A stretch of 64,000 nucleotides of DNA from G963676655 sp963676655 (GTDB taxonomy: Bacteria > Verrucomicrobiota > Lentisphaeria > Victivallales > Victivallaceae): assembly GCA_963676655.2 (NCBI GenBank), contig CAXXKX010000002.1, positions 992,001 to 1,056,000 of the forward strand. The letters are read 5' to 3'. Below, piece after piece: positions 26,795 to 35,215 of this stretch. Below the pieces are notes generated by a model. The model was given only the letters and a program-made list of their open reading frames with translations. It did no database searches and was not told the DNA's origin. How positions within the stretch are numbered: position 1 is the first letter of the stretch; every line of letters starts with the position of its first letter. The position numbers were made by a program, and so were the translations under genes.

Positions 26795-27627
26795 TTCGCG
26801 GCTCCTTCCGAATCGGCTTTGCACTTGTTATAGTGGTCCTGATCCAGCAATATACAATTGGTCGGACATTGTGCCGCTTCAATGATTTCTGCGCCGGGAG
26901 GATTGTCGTAGTTGACCATCGCCCTGAAACCATTCATTTCAATATTTTCTTCCGCGGCTTTGAAGCATTTGCGGCAGCCCAGACACGGAACCGCGCAGAC
27001 TTTCTTTTTGACCGGGCCTTTTTCCGGCGAACTGCAGTAAACATGAACTTTGGCCGAGGCTGGAACCAGCTTGATCAGGTCGCGCGGGCAGGTTTCTACA
27101 CATTTGCCGCAACCGACGCACAATTGCGGATGTACTACCGCCAGGCCGTTCAGGATTTCGATCGCGTTGAAAGGACAGGCGCGGGCGCAACTGGCCATTC
27201 CGAGGCAGCCGTAGCCGCAGCCTTTCGGCCCACCGGCGATCAGGTTGGCGGAGATACAGTCGCTGACGCCGTTATATAATGATTTGACTTTAGTCTGGTT
27301 TACGTCGCCGCCGCACAAAACGACTGCGATTTGTTTTTCGCCGCCGGTGGCGACAATACCCAGAAGATTGCAAATTTCCTCAATTGCTTCTGGTGAATTT
27401 ACTGGACATTTGTCAGGAGTGGCTTCACCGGCGACAATCGCTTTGGCGAAATCAGAGCATCCGGCACGGCCGCAGCCGCCGCAATTCGCGCCGGGCAGCA
27501 TCTCACAGACTTGCTCAATCCGGGGATCGGTTTTGACAAAAAATATTTTTGCCGCAATCCCGATTACGCAGCCGAGGACCAAGCCGATCAGGGCCATTAC
27601 GATAATAGCTGTAATCGTTGTTAACAT
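26791..27627 (-). CDS. rnfB: Rnf complex ferredoxin-like subunit RnfB
   Basis: 278 aa: an N-terminal anchor helix, a 4Fe-4S domain (GANCGGCGRAGCSDF ... CPV), two ferredoxin motifs (CGYGCLGMASCARACP and CVGCGKCVETCP), then a further cysteine-rich segment (CAVPCLGCRKCFKAA and CPTNC) that probably holds another cluster. It accepts electrons from reduced ferredoxin on the cytoplasmic side. The gene overlaps rnfC by four bases and follows rnfA by 32. Confidence 0.95.
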   Translation of the reverse strand: MLTTITAIIVMALIGLVLGCVIGIAAKIFFVKTDPRIEQVCEMLPGANCGGCGRAGCSDFAKAIVAGEATPDKCPVNSPEAIEEICNLLGIVATGGEKQIAVVLCGGDVNQTKVKSLYNGVSDCISANLIAGGPKGCGYGCLGMASCARACPFNAIEILNGLAVVHPQLCVGCGKCVETCPRDLIKLVPASAKVHVYCSSPEKGPVKKKVCAVPCLGCRKCFKAAEENIEMNGFRAMVNYDNPPGAEIIEAAQCPTNCILLDQDHYNKCKADSEGAAK

Positions 27628-27659
27628 TTTCTTCCTTTAATATTTTAATTTTCTAATAT

Positions 27660-28262
27660 TTAGCACAAGCCGGAGAAACCGATGAACGCCATCGCCAGGA
27701 TGCCGGCGGTAATCAATGCCAGGGACATTCCTTCAAACGGTTTCGGGGGCGCGGCAAGTTCCAGGCGTTCGCGCAGGCTGGCGAACAGGATTAGCGCCAG
27801 AGCAAACCCCAGGGCAGAGAAAAAGCCGAAAATAGTTGAATCGAGGACGCTGTAGCCTTTGTTGGAGTTAATGGTGGCAACCCCCATGACCGCACAGTTG
27901 GTAGTGATCAGCGGCAGGTAAATGCCTAACGCATTGTAAAGCGGCTGGCTGACCTTCTGCAGGACGATCTCGACAAGTTGAACCAGAGACGCGATAACCA
28001 CGATAAAGGTGAGAATTTTCAGGAACGCCAGATTTACCGTTCCACCTCCAATATTTATATCCACCTTTAACAGGTAGTTATAAATAGCTGAAGTGATCAG
28101 GGAAGCCAGGGTCATTACGAAAATAACCGCACCTGACATCCCGAGAGCCGTATCCAACCGTTTCGAAACCCCGAGAAACGGACAGATACCCAGAAAACGT
28201 GCCAACACAAAGTTGTACACCAGAACCGCGCCAAGCGTTAGTTCCAGGTAGTGACTTGTCAT
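27660..28262 (-). CDS. rnfA: Rnf complex membrane subunit RnfA, first gene of the rnf operon
   Basis: 200 aa, six helices. FLGICPFLGVSKRLDTALGM and LITTNCAVMGVATIN contain the two conserved cysteines that share the membrane iron-sulfur centre with RnfE. AGAGG ribosome site before ATG. The operon order A-B-C-D-G-E matches that of gammaproteobacterial rsx/rnf rather than the clostridial C-D-G-E-A-B order. The complex couples ferredoxin oxidation to NAD+ reduction and Na+ or H+ export (or the reverse). Confidence 0.95.
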   Translation of the reverse strand: MTSHYLELTLGAVLVYNFVLARFLGICPFLGVSKRLDTALGMSGAVIFVMTLASLITSAIYNYLLKVDINIGGGTVNLAFLKILTFIVVIASLVQLVEIVLQKVSQPLYNALGIYLPLITTNCAVMGVATINSNKGYSVLDSTIFGFFSALGFALALILFASLRERLELAAPPKPFEGMSLALITAGILAMAFIGFSGLC

Positions 28263-28573
28263 TGCATACCTCTTGATAGTTGTTTTTGTTAATGTATAGG
28301 CAATTTATGTATCTTGTAATTTAGCTCAATTTTGTCATTTTTCAAGTTGAAAATCCGAGCTTTAAGCAACAATTTTACTGTGTTTTAACATTTTACAGGG
28401 GCAGTTTCAAAAGCTCTTCCGGAACATTGACAAAAATAATAAAGTCTGTTCGCAATAGACTTGTTTATGGTGTATATTAAACGGCTGTATTGGAAAAGAG
28501 CAATACAATAAAACACATGCGATCATGTTGGTTGTTAAAAGTCTGTAACAAGAGTTAAGGAATATATCTGAAG
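28263..28573. other. Divergent promoter region between rnfA and greA-like gene
   Basis: 311 bases without a gene. A TTGACA at 28427-28432 lacks a matching -10 at normal spacing; a TATATT lies at 28473-28478. A short palindrome ACATG-CGAT-CATGT is at 28516-28529. No clear operator, terminator or RNA element was recognised. Confidence 0.4.
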
Positions 28574-30667
28574 ATGGAAAATGTGAGTTTGGAAGATCTG
28601 TTTATTGCCGCATCCGAGAGTGCCGCTGGTGGCGTTTTGAAAAAATTGGAAACCGCGTTGCAGTCAACCGAAGATATAAATGCTTCGGAAATAGTCGAAA
28701 GTATAGATTTTCTTCTGGATAGCTGGGGCGAGGGACTGACTGAAGAACAGGCTGATTTTATTTTCACTCTTGCAGATCGCGGGTATAATGGGAATTCGAT
28801 TTATCGCAAACAACTCGCTGAAGCAATTAAAATAAAACTGCCGCCTTATCAGGCGAAGACCGGTTTCCTGCGCGCTCTCGGACTCCGGGACAAGGATATC
28901 ACTCCGTATGAGGTGGTTAAAAGATACCGTAATTTAAGTGGCCTGAAAATCGGTATTTTCGCTTTTATGAAGAATACTAAACGCTGGGGCAAATTGACCA
29001 ATATCGACTCTTTTACCGGTAACGCGGCCATTACTTCCATTCCGGAACACGGTTCTTTTTCCACTCCTCTGACGACTCTGCTCTCGGATTCAGTTATTTT
29101 TGAGAGTTCGCCTGAAACCATAAAATTAACCAATACCGGTAAAGCGGTGATCCACGCACCGGATTTCCGCCGCATCGCGATGGACCGGGCGGTAACTCCG
29201 CTCAGTGAAGATTCCCTGCAGCAATTGGCCAAAATGATCCTGGTTCCGGAGTCAATGTCCGGTGATAGATTTGACCAGTGGTGGCAGGCTGCCGCTGAGA
29301 GCGCGAAACCGACCGGCCAGCGTCATCCGTCCGGAGCACGCAGCTGGCAGGAACTGAATACTTTGCTGACTACCTCTGAAGACGCAATTGAACCGTTCAA
29401 GCAGGATGAAATTGTTACACTGAAAGAATTTTTTGTTAAGCGCCGTCCGCCTACGAACAACAAAGACCTGAAAATGGTGTTTGAAACCCTGGGGTTGCTT
29501 TATGACCTGATCGACGATGAGGAAATGGCGGATCTTTGTGAACCGTTGATCGGCAAACTCCAGTTCTGGCCCGAAGACGCGACGACTTGTGAGTTGGAGG
29601 AACTTGCCGTCTGGGGCGAAGTGAATGTTAAATTTATGGAAGGCGTCAGTGCGATGATGGCGGCGGCGCTCAGTCCCGATTATATGGCTGAATATGCTTT
29701 GAAACTGCCGCTGAAAGCGCTCAATTCGTTCTGCGCTGTTGTCGATGAGGAACTTTTGACTTCGGTTATCCGTTGCTCCAGAACTTGCAGTTGTGATATT
29801 CTCGTTTGGATATGGAAAAACCGTAAAGGGCATTCAGTTGAATTGTTGGATGAAGTCAATATTGAACATGTTATCCGTTCGTTGTCGGGAGGCAATCTGC
29901 CGAAAGCCTGGGGCGCGGCGGAGCGTGAGTTGCGCAAGCTGCTGATCGATAAAGCCGATTTCCACAAACATTTGATTCGTGAAGCAGGGGATAATCCGTC
30001 ATTGCTGATGATGGCTCTGCAAAATGCTATTTTCCTGAATTCTGGCGAACGTCAAAGCCTGTTGGTAAAACTTTCGCGCGTATCTGACCGGCTGCGTGAT
30101 GCACTTGAAGGCGGCGGCGCTGAAAAATTGCTGGGCAAAGAGCATGTTTCAAAAGGTAATGAAGTGGTTATTCCGTCCGCAACGTCGATGCGCAGTCACC
30201 GCCTGATGGCGGAAGAGTTGGCTGATTTGATCGCGGTCCAGATTCCGGAGAACCGGGAGGCCTTGAAAGTTGCCCGGGCGCACGGTGACTTCCGTGAGAA
30301 TGCCGAATATGACGCGGCTAAAGAACGCCGGAATTTCCTGGGCTCACGTCGGGCCGAACTTGAACGGGATCTGATGGAAATTCATCCGCTGGTTCTGCGG
30401 GATGTCAAGCTCGAAGGTCAGGCGGTTATCGGCAGTCAGGTGACCTTGCGTCGCGATTCAGGTGAAGAAACGACTTATCTCCTGCTGGGGGTTTGGGACG
30501 GGGATCCTGACAAAAACTGGTTGTCATGCCGGACCCGGCTCGGTTCCGCGGTTTACGGGTTGAGCGTCAATGACACGCTTTCCCTGCCGGATGGAGGGAA
30601 TGCTGAAATTGTCAAAATTGAACCTCTGCCGGAAAATGTAATCAGTCTCCTTGACGAGGAGGCATAA
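28574..30667 (+). CDS. greA: Long-form GreA transcription cleavage factor
   Basis: 697 aa, against about 158 for ordinary GreA. The C-terminal 155 residues are GreA: a coiled coil from about 540 with the catalytic tip GDFRENAEYDAAKE (Asp and Glu that coordinate Mg in the polymerase secondary channel present), then the FKBP-like domain (AVIGSQVTLRRDSGEE ... AVYGLSVNDTL). The first about 530 residues are helical, acidic and without recognised domain. Chlamydial GreA is about 715 aa with the same architecture, so this looks like a PVC-type GreA. It rescues backtracked RNA polymerase; the N-terminal region's role is unknown. Confidence 0.88.
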   Translation: MENVSLEDLFIAASESAAGGVLKKLETALQSTEDINASEIVESIDFLLDSWGEGLTEEQADFIFTLADRGYNGNSIYRKQLAEAIKIKLPPYQAKTGFLRALGLRDKDITPYEVVKRYRNLSGLKIGIFAFMKNTKRWGKLTNIDSFTGNAAITSIPEHGSFSTPLTTLLSDSVIFESSPETIKLTNTGKAVIHAPDFRRIAMDRAVTPLSEDSLQQLAKMILVPESMSGDRFDQWWQAAAESAKPTGQRHPSGARSWQELNTLLTTSEDAIEPFKQDEIVTLKEFFVKRRPPTNNKDLKMVFETLGLLYDLIDDEEMADLCEPLIGKLQFWPEDATTCELEELAVWGEVNVKFMEGVSAMMAAALSPDYMAEYALKLPLKALNSFCAVVDEELLTSVIRCSRTCSCDILVWIWKNRKGHSVELLDEVNIEHVIRSLSGGNLPKAWGAAERELRKLLIDKADFHKHLIREAGDNPSLLMMALQNAIFLNSGERQSLLVKLSRVSDRLRDALEGGGAEKLLGKEHVSKGNEVVIPSATSMRSHRLMAEELADLIAVQIPENREALKVARAHGDFRENAEYDAAKERRNFLGSRRAELERDLMEIHPLVLRDVKLEGQAVIGSQVTLRRDSGEETTYLLLGVWDGDPDKNWLSCRTRLGSAVYGLSVNDTLSLPDGGNAEIVKIEPLPENVISLLDEEA

Positions 30668-30685
30668 AACGGAAGCTGCTATCTG

Positions 30686-31543
30686 ATGTTGATGCGCCAT
30701 CCGAATCCTTTTAAACGAAAAATTTATAGGTATTCTCACCGTTTAAAAGACTGGAGAAATATCGGTTCCTATGACCGGCGGGATATTGTTTTTGAAAAAT
30801 CCGATGTCGCGGCGGTCAAGTATCAGGTGGAAACGCCGGAAGGAATTGCCGGAAAACGTCTGGTTTTCTTTTCAGACACGCATTATCTTACTCCGGCAGT
30901 GGCGGAAAGAAATCAAAAGATCGCGGATATGATCGCGGAATTAAAGCCGCATATTCTGGTTTACGGCGGGGATATCGTCTCTTTTAACTGCGAAATGAAC
31001 GGCTTCAGGGATTTGTTGAGCAGGCTGCCGTCAGGTCCGGTTCGACTGGCGATGGCCGGCAACTGGGATCGCTATAAAAAGTTCTGGTATCCAACAGAAC
31101 GTCATCGCGAATTATATGCTGAGTTTGAATTCGACTATCTGATTAATCGTGAAAGGACGGTTGAAGGCATCAGATTCTACGGATTGGACGATATCAAGGC
31201 CGGATTTCCGTATTTTAATTTGACTGAAAAAAGTGATTTTACCGTATTGCTGGCCCATAACCCGGATTTGGTGGTCGAAATTGGCCGGCGGCAAAATCTT
31301 AACTTGATTGATCTATGTTTATGCGGGCATACTCATGGCGGCCAGATAAGGTTGCCCTGGATCGGGCCGGTTATCGCGTCATCGCGATATCGTGTAAAAT
31401 TCGCTTACGGCCGGTTCAAACACGACCGGACTGGTGCTGAAATGATCGTATCTTCCGGTTTGGGTTGCTCAATCATTCCGGTGCGCTGGAATTGTCAGCC
31501 GGAAGTCGTTTTAGTGGAATTTATCAAAAAAAGCCTAAAATAA
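30686..31543 (+). CDS. Calcineurin-like metallophosphoesterase (YkuE-like)
   Basis: 285 aa. The five metal-binding motifs are in order: FFSDTHYL, YGGDIVS, AGNWDRY, LLAHNPDL and LCGHTHGGQIRLP. GNWD replaces the usual GNHD, a substitution seen in some members. The family includes YkuE-type enzymes acting on phospholipids or UDP-diacylglucosamine, but no close assignment is made. No signal peptide or helix; 18 bp after greA and probably co-transcribed with it. Confidence 0.88.
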   Translation: MLMRHPNPFKRKIYRYSHRLKDWRNIGSYDRRDIVFEKSDVAAVKYQVETPEGIAGKRLVFFSDTHYLTPAVAERNQKIADMIAELKPHILVYGGDIVSFNCEMNGFRDLLSRLPSGPVRLAMAGNWDRYKKFWYPTERHRELYAEFEFDYLINRERTVEGIRFYGLDDIKAGFPYFNLTEKSDFTVLLAHNPDLVVEIGRRQNLNLIDLCLCGHTHGGQIRLPWIGPVIASSRYRVKFAYGRFKHDRTGAEMIVSSGLGCSIIPVRWNCQPEVVLVEFIKKSLK

Positions 31544-31567
31544 TGGAAGTTTTCCAATTTTTTTTTG
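31544..31567 (+). terminator. Weak intrinsic terminator
   Basis: TGGAA-GTT-TTCCA (31544-31556) followed by A and a run of nine T. The short stem makes it weak but the T-run is long. Confidence 0.4.
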
Positions 31568-31638
31568 ATTTTTTGCGTTACAGGTGTAATAATAACTATC
31601 CCGGAAGGGTATATTAAATGAAGGAAGAGAATTAAAAA

Positions 31639-32013
31639 ATGAGTAGAATAGTTCTAAACGGCAAGATTCACATTGCCCGGTTGACACAATGTGAACTTGA
31701 TTATGAAGGCAGTTTGGAAATTGATATCGATTTGATGCGTGAAGCGGGTATTTTGCCGTATGAAAAGATTCTGGTGGTTAACCGGAGAAACGGCGCCAGG
31801 CTTGAGACTTACGCGATTCCCGGTGAGGCCGGTAGCAAAGTTTTCTGCATGAACGGTCCGGCTGCTCATCAGGGCGCTCCGGGCGACGTCATAACCATCA
31901 TGGCATTCGCGGTGGTGGATGATGCGGCGGCAGCGGTGATTGAACCGAAAGTGATAGTTCTTGACGCAAACAACAATATAGTTGAAAGGAAAGGCCGTAA
32001 ACCCGGCTATTGA
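31639..32013 (+). CDS. panD: Aspartate 1-decarboxylase
   Basis: 124 aa. Makes beta-alanine from aspartate for pantothenate and CoA synthesis. The self-cleavage site is Gly24-Ser25 in LDYEGSLEID, giving the pyruvoyl group; Lys9, His11, Tyr22, Arg54, Thr57 and Tyr58 fall at the positions known in the E. coli enzyme. FCMNGPAAHQGAPGDVITI is the conserved loop. Full length for the family. No other pan gene is nearby. Confidence 0.96.
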   Translation: MSRIVLNGKIHIARLTQCELDYEGSLEIDIDLMREAGILPYEKILVVNRRNGARLETYAIPGEAGSKVFCMNGPAAHQGAPGDVITIMAFAVVDDAAAAVIEPKVIVLDANNNIVERKGRKPGY

Positions 32014-32047
32014 TAAGTGGAATTTGACAATAACGGAAAATGCTGGT

Positions 32048-32209
32048 ATGTTAAAGCGATTGAACAGTTGTAAAGGTCAGGCCACAGTTGAATATGTGAT
32101 CATTATGACTTTTTTTGTGATAATCGCGCTGGGAACGCTGGCGTTGTTATATGCGTATTCGGAATACAACTGGAGACTGATCAATACGGTCAGTGTCCCG
32201 GTTCCATAA
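32048..32209 (+). CDS. Flp/Tad-type small pilin-like protein 1
   Basis: 53 aa, MLKRLNSCKGQATVEYVIIM then a hydrophobic helix and a short tail. The G-Q-A-x-V-E-Y segment is the cleavage and Glu-Tyr signature of Flp-type (type IVb) prepilins. Start at ATG 32048 places the basic leader correctly; an upstream in-frame codon at 31982 lies inside panD. No strong ribosome site, so expression may depend on the upstream gene. Paired with a second pilin 42 bp downstream. Confidence 0.7.
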   Translation: MLKRLNSCKGQATVEYVIIMTFFVIIALGTLALLYAYSEYNWRLINTVSVPVP

Positions 32210-32251
32210 AATTTATGTTCAACAAACCCCTATAACAAACGGAGGATTCGC

Positions 32252-32488
32252 ATGAAAAAGAGATTTAAAAGACAAAAAGGGCAGGCGATTGTCGAGTATG
32301 TAATTATCGTCGTCGTCGTCGCTCTGGCGGCACTGGTGGTACTGGGTGCATTCAGTGACCGTATCCGTACCATGATTGCCGGGGTTACAAGTTCTTTGGA
32401 TAATGAAGAACACAGCATTGGCGACAGCTCATTGCAACAGGCCAAGGATCTTGAAGCCAGCGGCGTGGACATTGACAGCGGCAATTGA
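32252..32488 (+). CDS. Flp/Tad-type small pilin-like protein 2
   Basis: 78 aa. MKKRFKRQKGQAIVEYVIIV is a class IVb prepilin signal with processing after Gly10 expected; one transmembrane helix follows, then a polar acidic tail (SSLDNEEHSIGDSSLQQAKD). Strong GGAGGA ribosome site. The two pilins differ beyond the signal region, suggesting distinct subunits. No tad assembly genes are in the window, so the machine must be elsewhere. An intrinsic terminator follows. Confidence 0.8.
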   Translation: MKKRFKRQKGQAIVEYVIIVVVVALAALVVLGAFSDRIRTMIAGVTSSLDNEEHSIGDSSLQQAKDLEASGVDIDSGN

Positions 32489-32504
32489 TATATAAGTTTA
32501 ATTA

Positions 32505-32546
32505 TGCCGTTTTGCCTTGACAATAGAGGTAAGACGGCTTTTTTTT
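32505..32546 (+). terminator. Intrinsic terminator after the pilin genes
   Basis: GCCGTTTTGCCT (32505-32516) pairs with AGGTAAGACGGC (32527-32538) allowing GU pairs, followed by eight T. Strong. Confidence 0.8.
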
Positions 32547-32569
32547 ATTTTCCGGAGGAAGAGCGTGAT

Positions 32570-32869
32570 ATGTCGGAGAAAACTGACGTAAAAAAAACTG
32601 AAGACCTGAAGTTTGAAGAGGCAATGGAACGTCTGGAGCAACTGGTTGATAAAATGGAAAGCGGAGAACTGCCGCTGGATGAAATGCTCAAGGCCTACGA
32701 AGAAGGTTCCAAACTGGCGGCTGTATGCAAAGGGAAGCTTGCCGCTTTTGAGAAAAAGATTGAAGTGTTGACCAAAGAAACTGCCGAAGGCGGCGAGTGG
32801 TGTGACTTCAGTCCCGCCGCCGTGGACCGGCGTGAAGTCGGCAGCGACAGCACTGACGCTCCGTTTTAA
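32570..32869 (+). CDS. xseB: Exodeoxyribonuclease VII small subunit
   Basis: 99 aa. LKFEEAMERLEQLVDKMESG, ELPLDEMLKAYEEGSKL and CKGKLAAFEKKIEVL are the conserved coiled helices of XseB. GGAGGA ribosome site 9 bases before ATG 32570; the longer reading frame begins inside the terminator and is not used. The C-terminal 30 residues are a variable tail. The large subunit XseA is not in the window. Confidence 0.92.
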   Translation: MSEKTDVKKTEDLKFEEAMERLEQLVDKMESGELPLDEMLKAYEEGSKLAAVCKGKLAAFEKKIEVLTKETAEGGEWCDFSPAAVDRREVGSDSTDAPF

Positions 32870-33052
32870 TCCGTACGACGGATGGCTGTGTAGCGCTTCA
32901 AACATCGCACTATGTGTGCTCAGGAAGCGGAAATAATGTAAAAATAAGTTAAGGGTTTAATTTACCGTCCCTTGGGGCGTATTTGTTTGCCCATTTTACG
33001 GATTCCCGCACCGTGGGCGTGTAAGTTTTGGCGCAAATTCCCCCGATGCTTG

Positions 33053-33802
33053 ATGACTGAAAGCAAAATTTTATTGAAACTTCAAATCTTACTTGAGTCT
33101 TTAAAGCAAAAAGCCCCGAATAAATTTACCGAAACAACGTTTCGGGGGCGGTTTTCCGCATTGGTAGCGGCACCGCATCCGGATGATTTCGATGCAATCG
33201 GGGTTAGCTTAAAGCGTTTTGCAGTCGGAGGCGGCAAATTGCATTTAGCGGTTTTGGCCGGGGCCTGGAGCGGGGTTGAGGATTCTTTTTGTGACCCGCC
33301 TTCGATTGCTGCAAAGTCGCGATGCCGTGAGCTTGAACAGCTTGACAGTTGTCGTTTTTTCGGATTGTCTGAAGAGTCTGTCTATTTCTTGCGGATGCGG
33401 GAAGATTCAGCAGGTAACATTATGGATTTGGAAGAGAATTTTCAACGTCTGAATTCCCTGGAAAAAAATATTCAGCCTGATTTGATCTTTATGCCGCACG
33501 GCAATGATACCAACCCGGATCACCAGCTTGCCCGGAGAATGGTCGCCCGTTTTAATATTCCGGTCTTATGCAACCGTGATCCCAAAACTATCGCGATGCA
33601 GGATGAGTTGATTACCTGGTTTGGCAAAGATGAAGCGGACTGGAAAGCGGAGCTGCTGCGTTGTCACAAGTCTCAACATCAACGCAATTTAAACACTAGA
33701 GGATACGGTTTTGACGAACGTATTCTGAAAGTTAACCGTGAACTAGCAGCAAGCCTTGGAGGGAATTCGGCGTATGCCGAGTCTTTTGAGGTTTTTATTT
33801 AA
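33053..33802 (+). CDS. PIG-L/LmbE-family deacetylase
   Basis: 249 aa from ATG 33053. The zinc-binding motif AAPHPDDFDAIG (HPDD) and the second motif PHGNDTNPDHQLARR are those of PIG-L/LmbE N-acetylglucosamine deacetylases. CRELEQLDSCRFFGL is the conserved central block. Likely removes an acetyl group from an amino sugar conjugate; the substrate is unknown. The preceding 180 bases hold no gene. Confidence 0.88.
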   Translation: MTESKILLKLQILLESLKQKAPNKFTETTFRGRFSALVAAPHPDDFDAIGVSLKRFAVGGGKLHLAVLAGAWSGVEDSFCDPPSIAAKSRCRELEQLDSCRFFGLSEESVYFLRMREDSAGNIMDLEENFQRLNSLEKNIQPDLIFMPHGNDTNPDHQLARRMVARFNIPVLCNRDPKTIAMQDELITWFGKDEADWKAELLRCHKSQHQRNLNTRGYGFDERILKVNRELAASLGGNSAYAESFEVFI

Positions 33803-33826
33803 AATATTAGTTTATATTATTGGATA

Positions 33827-33870
33827 TAAGTATCTTATGATTTATATATAATCAAGCTGTCTGATAATTA
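33827..33870 (+). repeat. Dispersed intergenic dyad motif, copy A
   Basis: Core TATAATCAAGCTGTCTGA (33847-33864), part of the imperfect hairpin ATAATCA-AGCTGTC-TGATAAT. Upstream block TAAGTATCTTAT at 33827. Copies B, C and D are at 39331, 49444 and 54453. Confidence 0.6.
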
Positions 33871-34021
33871 ACATATTAAATTTTGGTTGCTGAATTTGGA
33901 ACTTTTCCTTTAAAAACATTGTCCTGAAATAATAAGTGATAAGTTTTTCTGTTTGCAGGCATGATTTATCGCAAAAAAGCGTTAACTTAATAGATAGATA
34001 AGTAATTTTCGGGTAATTGCA

Positions 34022-35137
34022 ATGGATAGAGTAAATCGAAAAATTATTAAAAATACAAGACTGCTGCTGATTTTTTTTCTGATGCTTCTGGTAGTTCCTG
34101 TTTATGCGGCAATGCGCTGCAGCCAGTGTAACGGTGTTATCAGGGGAAATTATTACAAACTTAACGGAAAAGTATATTGTTCCCGGAAATGCCGGGATAC
34201 TGTTTTGCCGAAATGTGTGGTTTGCCATAAAACTATCAGAGGTGGCGTATTAATCAAGAACGGAAAATATTATTGTTCCCGGAAATGCCTGGATACTGTT
34301 TTGCCGAAATGTGTGGTTTGCCATAAACCGGTCGGGCGTGGCGGATTAATCAAAAGCGGAAAATATTATTGTTCTCGTGAGTGTGCTGAAACTACTTTAC
34401 CGAAGTGTTCCATGTGCGGAGTAAGGCTGCATGGCGCTTATATGAATTTCGGCGGTAGTCTTTATTGTACGAATTGCGCCGCTCGTCCCAAGTGTTTCTG
34501 TTGTCAGAAACCCGCTGACGGGGAAACTCTTGCCGATGGTCGTCATGTTTGTAAGACATGTATGCGAGACCCTGTTTCCAGCTTGGAGCATCTGGAAAAA
34601 ATCCGTAAGTTTGTTCAGCAGATATTAAAAACAAATTTAAATATTGTTGTTCCGCCGGAAGTTGAATTGCGGCTGGTTGATTTTCCTACTTTGGAAAAGA
34701 AGTCACCTAAGTATTCAGAGGGAATGGAGCTGGGGCTGTTTGAGTATAACTGCCGGATTCATACGCAAACAAAAAGGAATATGTTTACCGGTAAGGAAAC
34801 CGTTAAAACCTATAAGACTGATGAAAAATATATTATATATATACTTGATCATCTGCCGGTATACAAAGCTAAAGAGGTTATGGCCCATGAAATGGGACAC
34901 GCCTGGATGCAGAAATACTACCCCGGCATCAAGGATCTGAAAATTCGCGAGGGTTGGGCTCAATATGTCGCCCACGGAGCGAACAAGGCTATGAATCAGG
35001 CTTATTTGAACCACTTCATAGAGATTAGTAAGGATCCGATTTACGGGGATGGCTATCGCCAGATCAGGAAAATGATCGACCAGAAGGGGCACTCCGGTCT
35101 CAGGCGTGAATTTCGCCGTATGAGCAATGCGAAATGA
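34022..35137 (+). CDS. Secreted LIM-like zinc-finger protein with DA1-type metallopeptidase domain
   Basis: 371 aa. A signal peptide (hydrophobic LLLIFFLMLLVVPVYA, cleavage near residue 32) is followed by about 155 residues of LIM-like fingers: CSQC, CSRKC, CVVC, CSREC, CSMC, CTNC, CFCC and CKTC. The C-terminal 170 residues carry MAHEMGHAWMQKY (HExxH zinc site) and REGWAQYVAH, whose glutamate can be the third ligand, as in the DA1 family (LIM plus HEMMH peptidase) of plants. Two finger units with a 96-bp period are nearly identical over 57 bp, a recent duplication. Predicted exported protease; substrate unknown. Confidence 0.8.
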   Translation: MDRVNRKIIKNTRLLLIFFLMLLVVPVYAAMRCSQCNGVIRGNYYKLNGKVYCSRKCRDTVLPKCVVCHKTIRGGVLIKNGKYYCSRKCLDTVLPKCVVCHKPVGRGGLIKSGKYYCSRECAETTLPKCSMCGVRLHGAYMNFGGSLYCTNCAARPKCFCCQKPADGETLADGRHVCKTCMRDPVSSLEHLEKIRKFVQQILKTNLNIVVPPEVELRLVDFPTLEKKSPKYSEGMELGLFEYNCRIHTQTKRNMFTGKETVKTYKTDEKYIIYILDHLPVYKAKEVMAHEMGHAWMQKYYPGIKDLKIREGWAQYVAHGANKAMNQAYLNHFIEISKDPIYGDGYRQIRKMIDQKGHSGLRREFRRMSNAK

Positions 35138-35215
35138 CTTGTATTGCATCTATTCAGCGGTATATTAATTCGATATTCTGAATTAATTTAACCCGAACTG
35201 AATGATTGAATTTCT

